Shown piece by piece: positions 1 through 4,774 of a DNA stretch of 8,202 bases. Position numbers and translations under genes: made by a program. The notes beneath the pieces were generated by a model. It saw only the letters and a list, made by a program, of their open reading frames with translations. It made no database searches and had not been told where the DNA came from. The stretch comes from an uncultured Paracoccaceae bacterium (GTDB lineage Bacteria; Pseudomonadota; Alphaproteobacteria; Rhodobacterales; Rhodobacteraceae). Every line of letters begins with the position of its first letter. Position 1 is the stretch's first letter. Location of the stretch: positions 1 through 8,202 of the forward strand of contig CAJXHQ010000112.1 in the NCBI GenBank assembly GCA_913054485.1, in the 5' to 3' direction.

Positions 1-812
1 ATGCGCAGGATTTCCTTCTGCCAGGGGGCCAAGACAGGGCTATGCTTTTCCAGGAAATAGAGGATGTTCTCCTGCGGCAGGTTCATCGCCTTCTGGCGGA
101 TGCTGCGGTCCGCATCATAGGCCGGGTCCTCCTCCGGGCTGCGGCCCAATGTGGCATCGGTCCACAGATCCAGCACGCTCTGACTGCTTTCATAGCCTTC
201 GCGCACCCGCTGCATCGCCTGCTGCTCTTCCAGCGTCGGTTTCGGCGGGCGGCCGTAGCGGAACACCCCCTGCGCCTGCAGCGCATGGGCCGCATCCACA
301 ACCTCCTCTACCGCGTCAATCCCGTAGCGCTCCTCGCAGGCTGAAATGTAGTTCTTGGCAAAGGCGAGATAGTCGTGGATCGCCGCCGCATCGGTCCACT
401 GCTGGAACAGGTAGTTGTTCTTGAAGAAGTGGTTATGCCCGAAGGCCGCATGCGCCATCACCAGGGTCTGCATCGCCATGGTGTTTTCTTCCATGTTGTA
501 GCTGATACAGGGGTTGGAGTTGATGACAATCTCATATGCCAGCCCCTGCCGCCCGGTGCGGTAGAGGGTTTCATCGCGCACGAAATGCTTGCCGAAGGAC
601 CAGTGCTGGTACATCAGCGGCATGCCCGCGCAGGAATAGGCGTCCAGCATCTGCTCGGCCGAAATGATCTCGATCTGGTTAGGGTACACCTCGAGCCCCA
701 GGTCATTGAGCGCGATCTCCTCGATCGCGTCCCGGGCTTTTCCCATCAGCTCAAACGTCCATTCCGGCCCGTCGAACAGTGGCGTGCCAGGTTTGTCCTT
801 AGCTGTGATCAT
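1..812 (-). CDS. SpoVR family protein (YcgB-like), N-terminal part, cut by window edge
   Basis: Reading the minus strand from the ATG at 812-810 gives 270 uninterrupted codons to the window edge. E. coli YcgB is about 510 aa, so roughly half is visible. Hallmark SpoVR segments are clear: NPCISYNMEENTMAMQ at residues 100-115, AHAAFGHNHFFKNNYLF at 120-136, and CEERYGID near 159-166, then an ENILYFLEKHSPVLAPWQ stretch at 248-265. No signal peptide or membrane segment is seen. SpoVR was named for spore cortex formation in Bacillus, but the family is common in non-sporulating proteobacteria, where its molecular activity is unknown. The start lies one base beyond the stop of the DUF444 gene (TGACATG), with a GGGGA Shine-Dalgarno-like stretch 6 nt upstream inside that gene, so translational coupling is likely. 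It is the last visible gene of the prkA operon. The family call is secure; only function is uncertain. Confidence 0.95.
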   Translation of the reverse strand, partial: MITAKDKPGTPLFDGPEWTFELMGKARDAIEEIALNDLGLEVYPNQIEIISAEQMLDAYSCAGMPLMYQHWSFGKHFVRDETLYRTGRQGLAYEIVINSNPCISYNMEENTMAMQTLVMAHAAFGHNHFFKNNYLFQQWTDAAAIHDYLAFAKNYISACEERYGIDAVEEVVDAAHALQAQGVFRYGRPPKPTLEEQQAMQRVREGYESSQSVLDLWTDATLGRSPEEDPAYDADRSIRQKAMNLPQENILYFLEKHSPVLAPWQKEILR

Positions 813-813
813 G

Positions 814-2133
814 TCAGTTCCCCGCGTCTTTGGGGAGGAAGAACTCCCTGAATATCGGATAGATATGCGACGGCTCGGCCACCCGCTGCATCTCAAAGTG
901 GCGGGCCTCTTCCTTGACCTGCCGGAAGGCCTGCCAAAGATCCTCCCCCGCTTCTGGATTTGACAGCAGGTTCTCGGCACCTTCCTCGACAATCTCCACA
1001 TAGGCGTAGAACTGGCAGGCCGGCATCAGGTCTTCCAGGAGCAGCGTCTTGCAGCGCTGCGAGTCATTGCCGAAGTTTTCCCCGTCCGAGGCCTGTGCGC
1101 CATAGATCTTCCACTCATCCGGCGGATAGCGCGCGGCGATGATCTCCTTCATTTTTTCCAGCGCGGTAGAGACAATAGTGCCGCCGGTTTCGCGCGCGTA
1201 GAAGAAGGTCTCCTCATCCACTTCCTGGGCATGGTGCGTATGGCGCACAAAAACGATCTCGGTGTGCTCGTAACAACGTTCCAGGAAGAGGTGCAAAAGC
1301 AGGAAGAACCGCTTCGCCAAGTCCTTTTCACGCTCCTGCATGGAGCCCGAAACATCCATCAGGCAAAAGACCACCGCCTTGGAATTGCGGATTTTTTCCG
1401 GCACATAGGTGTCATAGCGCAGATCCAGCGGATCGATATAGCCAACCACCCTGCGCTTGGTTTCGATCCGCTTCTTCTTGGCGCGCAGCTCTTCCAGATA
1501 GGCTTCCTGCTCCGCCGTCAGCGGATCCAGCTCCTCCAGCTCGGCGATCTGTTTCTCCACATCCTTCTGCACCTTCATCGAAGGCCGCTGCAGCGCGATG
1601 CGGCGGCCCAGCGAATTGCGCATGGTCCGCACGAGGTTGAGGTTGTTGGGAGAGCCGGCCGTGGTCAGCCCGGCGCGCCGTGTGCCGATAGTTTCGGTTT
1701 CCACCGTCGCCTTTTCCACCAGGTCGGGCAGCTCCAGCCCGTCGAACAGGATTTCCAGGTACTCCTCCTGGGAGAGCGTAAAGGAAAACTCATCCGCGCC
1801 GTCGCCGTCTTCCGAGGCCTTGCGGCCGCCCTCGCCCGCTCCCCCTTGAGGGCGCGGAATGGTGTCGCCGACAACAAAATCCTTGTTGCCGGGAAGCACA
1901 TGGCGGCGGTTGCCGCCTTGCCGTGAATTGTTCAGGCGCGGCTCTTTCAGCCCCTTGGAGGGGATGGTGATTTTTTCACCCTCCTGCTCCTCTGGCCCGC
2001 CCTGAATGCTCTTGTCGCGGACCGACCGGTCCACACGCTCCTTGATATTCTCCCGGGCGCGGCGCAGGAACCTCTGGCGGTTGCCGAGGCTCTTGCCCTT
2101 CGGGTTGGAGCGCCTGTCGATGAAATGATGCAT
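814..2133 (-). CDS. DUF444 / YeaH family protein with von Willebrand-type MIDAS site
   Basis: This is a 439-aa protein, close in length to E. coli YeaH (about 427 aa). The N-terminus MHHFIDRRSNPKGKS...NRQRFLRR is typical of the family. Residues 40-120 are charged and Gly-rich, probably flexible. A Glu/Lys-rich helical stretch (190-226) precedes a von Willebrand A-like domain from about 252 to 385. This domain carries the metal-site signature DVSGS (D260, S262, S264), a GGT at 317-319 and ASDGENF at 349-355. No signal peptide or membrane helix is seen, so it is probably cytosolic. The start is supported by GGGAGGGAG at 2153-2145 on the minus strand, 11 nt upstream, and by family alignment from memory. 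It starts 22 bases after the prkA stop and ends one base before spoVR. DUF444 proteins occur consistently with PrkA kinases and SpoVR; a role as partner or adaptor of the kinase is inferred, not shown here. Confidence 0.95.
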   Translation of the reverse strand: MHHFIDRRSNPKGKSLGNRQRFLRRARENIKERVDRSVRDKSIQGGPEEQEGEKITIPSKGLKEPRLNNSRQGGNRRHVLPGNKDFVVGDTIPRPQGGAGEGGRKASEDGDGADEFSFTLSQEEYLEILFDGLELPDLVEKATVETETIGTRRAGLTTAGSPNNLNLVRTMRNSLGRRIALQRPSMKVQKDVEKQIAELEELDPLTAEQEAYLEELRAKKKRIETKRRVVGYIDPLDLRYDTYVPEKIRNSKAVVFCLMDVSGSMQEREKDLAKRFFLLLHLFLERCYEHTEIVFVRHTHHAQEVDEETFFYARETGGTIVSTALEKMKEIIAARYPPDEWKIYGAQASDGENFGNDSQRCKTLLLEDLMPACQFYAYVEIVEEGAENLLSNPEAGEDLWQAFRQVKEEARHFEMQRVAEPSHIYPIFREFFLPKDAGN

Positions 2134-2155
2134 CTGCTCTGAGGCTCCCTCCCTT

Positions 2156-4090
2156 TTAGCCGGCTTTGTTCACACGCATGTACCATTCCACCAGGCGCCT
2201 GACCTGGCGGTCGGTGTAGCCGTGGTCGCGCATCCGGTCGACAAACTCGCGGTGCTTGCCTTCGGTCTTGCTGTCCTTCTTGGAACCGAAGCTGATTACC
2301 GGCAGCAGTTCTTCCACTTGGGAGAACATGTGCTTTTCGATCACGTCGCGCAGCTTCTCATACGAGTTCCAGGCCGGGTTCCTGCCGGTGTTTGCGCGGT
2401 GGCGCAGGGCAAATTTCACGACCTCGTTGCGGAAGTCCTTCGGATTTGCGATCCCGACCGGCTTTTCGATCTTGCTGAGCTCAGCATCCAGCACCTCACG
2501 GTTATACAGCTGGCCGGTGTCGGGATCCTTGTAATCCTGCTCCTCGATCCAGGCATCCGCGTAGGAGATATACCGGTCAAAGACGTTCTGGCCATATTCC
2601 GAGTAGCTCTCCAGATAGGCTTTCTGGATCTCGTTGCCGATGAACTCCTCATACCGGGGCGCAAGGTCCGACTTGATAAAGTCGAGATACTGCGCTTCGA
2701 TTTCCTGCGGGAACTGCTCGCGCTTGATCATCTGCTCCAGCACATACATCAGGTGGACGGGATCGGCGGCGACCTCCTCTGTGTCGAAGTTGAACACATT
2801 GGACAGCACCTTGAAAGCAAAGCGGGTAGAGACCCCGTTCATCCCTTCATCGACGCCGGCGCGGTCCTGATATTCCTGCACCGTCTTGGCCTTCGGATCC
2901 GTGTCTTTCAGGCTTTCTCCGTCATAGACCCGCATCTTGGAATAGAGGTTGGAGTTTTCATGCGGCTTCAGGCGGCTGAGCACGGCAAAGCGGCTGAGAA
3001 TGGTCAGCGTTTCCTGTGCGCAGGGCGCTTCCTTCAGCTCGCTGTGCTGCACCAGCTTGTCGTAGATCTTCGCCTCTTCAGTGACGCGCAGGCAGTAAGG
3101 CACCTTGATGATGCTGACGCGGTCGATGAAGGCCTCGTTGTTTTTGTTGTTTTTGAAGGCCTGCCATTCGCTTTCGTTGGAATGCGCCAGGATCAGCCCG
3201 TTAAAGGGGATCGCACCAAAGCTTTCGGTGCCCATATAGTTGCCTTCCTGGGTTGCCGTCAGCAGCGGGTGCAGCATCTTGATCGGCGCTTTGAACATCT
3301 CCACGAATTCCATGATGCCCTGGGTCGCGCGGTTCAGCCCGCCCGAGAAACTGTAGGCATCCGGGTTGTCCTGGCTGAAATGCTCCAGCATGCGGATGTC
3401 GACCTTACCGACGAGGGTGGAGATATCCTGGTTGTTCTCATCCCCCGGCTCCACCTTGGCGCAACAGATCCGCCGCAGCCGCGAAGGATGAATACGGACA
3501 ACAGTGAACTTATTGATATCGCCCTCAAATTCATCCAGCCGCTGCACGGCCCAAGGCGACATCAGCCCCGGCAGCCTATGCTGGGCAATGCCGTATTCCT
3601 TTTCCAGAATTTTGCCCATGCGGACCGGGTCGAACAGGCCCAGCGGGCTCTCAAAAATCGGCGAGACGCTGTCGCCGGCTTTCAGCACATAGATCGGCTG
3701 GTCTTCGATCAGCCGTTTCAGCCGTTCGGCCAGGGATGACTTGCCGCCGCCGACGGGGCCGAGGAGATAGAGAATTTGCTTGCGTTCTTCCAAGCCCTGC
3801 GCGGCATAGCGGAAGTAGCCCACGATCCGTTCGATCGTGTCTTCCATGCCGTAGAAATCTTTGAAAGCTTCGTACCGCTTGATTGTGCGGTTCTGGAAGA
3901 TCGGGCCCAATCGCGCGTCTTTTGACGTATCGACCAGTTCTTCCTCGCCAATGGCCTTGAGCATCCGCTCGGCCACATTGGCATACATGCTGGGATCGTC
4001 CCGGCAGGCATTCAAATAGTCCTGCAGCGACATCTCATGCTCGCGCGTCTCGCTGTAGTGCTCAGCAAATAGTTCCGCAATGCTGTTCAT
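2156..4090 (-). CDS. prkA: PrkA family AAA+ serine protein kinase (YeaG-like)
   Basis: This is a 644-aa cytosolic protein, matching the usual YeaG/PrkA length. The N-terminal AAA+ module shows a P-loop GPVGGGKSS at 111-119, the conserved NRATQGIMEFVEMFKAPIK segment at 253-271, the LTATQEGNY motif at 277-285 and LAHSNESEW at 301-309. The C-terminal PrkA domain spans about 390-640. The family has ATPase and serine/threonine kinase or protease-like activity reported in Bacillus and E. coli, linked to stress, nitrogen starvation and stationary phase. The start at 4090 is chosen because AGGAGG lies 10 nt upstream and the resulting N-terminus (MNSIAELFAEHYSE) fits the family. An in-frame ATG at 4147 would add 19 Arg-rich residues and is unlikely. 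It is the first gene of the operon with the DUF444 and SpoVR genes. A possible promoter and an Fnr-like box lie 170-220 bases upstream. Confidence 0.97.
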   Translation of the reverse strand: MNSIAELFAEHYSETREHEMSLQDYLNACRDDPSMYANVAERMLKAIGEEELVDTSKDARLGPIFQNRTIKRYEAFKDFYGMEDTIERIVGYFRYAAQGLEERKQILYLLGPVGGGKSSLAERLKRLIEDQPIYVLKAGDSVSPIFESPLGLFDPVRMGKILEKEYGIAQHRLPGLMSPWAVQRLDEFEGDINKFTVVRIHPSRLRRICCAKVEPGDENNQDISTLVGKVDIRMLEHFSQDNPDAYSFSGGLNRATQGIMEFVEMFKAPIKMLHPLLTATQEGNYMGTESFGAIPFNGLILAHSNESEWQAFKNNKNNEAFIDRVSIIKVPYCLRVTEEAKIYDKLVQHSELKEAPCAQETLTILSRFAVLSRLKPHENSNLYSKMRVYDGESLKDTDPKAKTVQEYQDRAGVDEGMNGVSTRFAFKVLSNVFNFDTEEVAADPVHLMYVLEQMIKREQFPQEIEAQYLDFIKSDLAPRYEEFIGNEIQKAYLESYSEYGQNVFDRYISYADAWIEEQDYKDPDTGQLYNREVLDAELSKIEKPVGIANPKDFRNEVVKFALRHRANTGRNPAWNSYEKLRDVIEKHMFSQVEELLPVISFGSKKDSKTEGKHREFVDRMRDHGYTDRQVRRLVEWYMRVNKAG

Positions 4091-4100
4091 CCTGTTCAAG

Positions 4101-4106
4101 CCTCCT
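4101..4106 (-). promoter_or_regulatory. Ribosome binding site of prkA
   Basis: The minus strand reads a perfect AGGAGG here, 10 nt before the ATG at 4090. This site decides the choice of that start over the upstream in-frame ATG at 4147. Confidence 0.8.
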
Positions 4107-4157
4107 GCTTTTGTTGCCCGGTTCCTCCTCGGGGTATGACGCCACACGGACAGAGCC

Positions 4158-4174
4158 TGCCCACTGCGTGGGCA
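4158..4174 (-). promoter_or_regulatory. Perfect 6-bp inverted repeat in the prkA leader
   Basis: TGCCCA (4158-4163) and TGGGCA (4169-4174) are exact inverted repeats around a 5-base loop. The element lies 68-84 bases upstream of the prkA start. It could be a leader hairpin or a dimeric protein-binding site. There is no T-tract on the minus strand after it, so it is not a standard terminator. Its function is unknown. Confidence 0.35.
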
Positions 4175-4233
4175 ATGAATGTCCGCATCGTTCTAGTAAG
4201 TCTGAATCTGCTCGGTGCCGATTACGGCAGTGG

Positions 4234-4289
4234 GGCGTCCGGAAACCGTCCTCGTCGACGGATTATACTTTGAACCATAGGCGTCCGGA
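4234..4289. repeat. 10-bp direct repeat flanking the prkA -10 element
   Basis: GGCGTCCGGA occurs exactly at 4234-4243 and again at 4280-4289, 46 bases apart. The second copy overlaps the -35 position of the candidate promoter and the first lies just downstream of its predicted start. The core TCCGGA is palindromic. A pair of operators is possible, but chance in a GC-rich region is not excluded. Confidence 0.4.
4262..4267 (-). promoter_or_regulatory. Candidate -10 element for the prkA operon
   Basis: The minus strand reads a perfect TATAAT. The base-pair positions where a -35 would sit (4285-4290) read CTCCGG, which does not resemble TTGACA, so an activator would be needed if this promoter is real. 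A start near 4255 would give a leader of about 165 bases. An Fnr-like box (4295-4308) lies just upstream, which fits an activator-dependent promoter, but this is inference. Confidence 0.35.
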
Positions 4290-4294
4290 GCCTG

Positions 4295-4308
4295 TTGGTT
4301 ACCATCAA
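4295..4308 (-). promoter_or_regulatory. Fnr/Crp-family box, 9 of 10 consensus positions
   Basis: The minus strand reads TTGAT-GGTA-ACCAA. The Fnr/FnrL consensus is TTGAT-N4-ATCAA, so the first half-site is perfect and the second differs at one base. Its centre (4301.5) is about 46 bases upstream of the start expected from the TATAAT at 4267-4262, slightly off the classic -41.5 spacing. Other Crp/Fnr-family regulators of Rhodobacterales (Dnr types) recognise related motifs, so the exact regulator is uncertain. Confidence 0.4.
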
Positions 4309-4538
4309 CCATACACCAAAAGACCACACTTTCATATCTGAAACTGGTGTACTTTTTCATAATTGCCAGAACCCGCACCGTGAAAAAGCGTTCACACCTT
4401 GGCGAGTTTTCCGGCATTTCTCACCCGGAACGGAACCCCGCAACCCGTCGTCGAACCTTGCAAAAACACCAATCGGGCGCCGCGGCGGCCCGTAAGGCCA
4501 TAGGCTCTTCTGGCGCGCAGTGAGACTCGCGGCGGCCG

Positions 4539-4554
4539 TTAAGATTACGTTAAC
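4539..4554 (+). promoter_or_regulatory. CtrA-type binding site (TTAA-N7-TTAAC)
   Basis: The sequence TTAA-GATTACG-TTAAC matches the full CtrA consensus TTAA-N7-TTAAC exactly. CtrA is the alphaproteobacterial response regulator of cell cycle, motility, gene transfer agents and related traits. The box centre is about 20 bases upstream of a -10-like AATAAT (4564-4569), so it would cover the -35 region, the usual arrangement at CtrA-activated promoters. The downstream gene is the Bap-like adhesin starting at 4775. The motif is seen directly; control by CtrA is inferred. Confidence 0.55.
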
Positions 4555-4557
4555 TTG

Positions 4558-4575
4558 TGCTGCAATAATGCTGCA
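4558..4575 (+). repeat. Direct repeat TGCTGCA with 11-bp period, spanning a -10-like AATAAT
   Basis: TGCTGCA occurs at 4558-4564 and 4569-4575, one helical turn apart, and the AATAAT between the copies (4564-4569) is a 5/6 match to a -10 hexamer. If it is the promoter, transcription would start near 4576 with a leader of about 200 bases. Either the repeat is an operator over the promoter or it is a chance duplication. Confidence 0.35.
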
Positions 4576-4601
4576 CATCGGCCACGCCGGCAAAAAATAC
4601 C

Positions 4602-4623
4602 GCGATCAAAAGCCACAGATCGC
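4602..4623 (+). promoter_or_regulatory. 6-bp inverted repeat in the leader of the adhesin gene
   Basis: GCGATC (4602-4607) and GATCGC (4618-4623) are exact inverted repeats separated by 10 A-rich bases. If transcription starts near 4576, this would form a small hairpin in the leader. It could equally be a protein-binding site or chance. Confidence 0.2.
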
Positions 4624-4774
4624 CGGATTTACCGTCCGCGGAGGCCGCTGCCACTGGACAGACCCGGTAAGTTTGTCACAATAATGGCTAAAATTGACCA
4701 CAAATAGTGGCAGCAAGAATACAGGCAGAACGCGGCGGGTGCAAAACTCCGCCCAAAACGGCGAGCAGGACATT

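Larger units (their letters stand above)
4091..4774. other. Intergenic region between the two divergent operons
   Basis: These 684 bases separate the starts of two divergently read operons. I see no tRNA, known riboswitch or convincing gene. The stretches at 4260-4380 and 4540-4720 are visibly more AT-rich than the flanking genes, as expected for promoters. Candidate regulatory elements for prkA fall between 4158 and 4308. Those for the adhesin operon fall between 4537 and 4623. The middle, 4400-4530, is GC-rich with short self-complementary runs (around 4474-4492) but nothing I can name. A 55-codon open frame at 4360-4193 (minus) lacks a good ribosome site and overlaps the candidate promoter elements, so it was not called. 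Confidence 0.8.

Noticed and set aside
1..812. True sporulation function for the SpoVR gene
   Set aside because: The family is common in non-sporulating proteobacteria, and the neighbours and sequence features point to a Gram-negative alphaproteobacterium.
1231..1926. 231-codon open frame on the plus strand
   Set aside because: It is a shadow of the DUF444 gene on the opposite strand, with no domain or ribosome site.
2222..3739. 505-codon open frame on the plus strand
   Set aside because: It lies entirely antisense to prkA, whose identity is certain. Its product is rich in His, Arg, Leu and Val as expected of a complementary-strand frame in GC-rich DNA, with no recognisable domain.
4091..4147. 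Upstream in-frame start for prkA at 4147
   Set aside because: The added 19 residues are Arg-rich and not family-like, while the ATG at 4090 has AGGAGG and gives the standard 644-aa length.
4193..4360. Possible 55-aa small protein on the minus strand (starts MKKYTSFRYE)
   Set aside because: It has an amino-acid composition that is not absurd, but no good ribosome site, third-position GC clearly below that of the real genes, and it spans the Fnr-like box and TATAAT. It is probably non-coding promoter DNA; conservation in relatives would change this view.
4655..4685. Alternative promoter TGGACA with AATAAT closer to the adhesin gene
   Set aside because: Both hexamers match well (5/6 each) but the spacer is 19 bp, longer than optimal. 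It remains possible, but the CtrA-associated site further upstream is the better supported candidate.
4694..4774. Upstream in-frame start for the adhesin at 4694
   Set aside because: The extra 27 residues are polar and do not resemble the BapA prefix domain or a signal peptide; the start at 4775 has AGGA close upstream and a family-like N-terminus.
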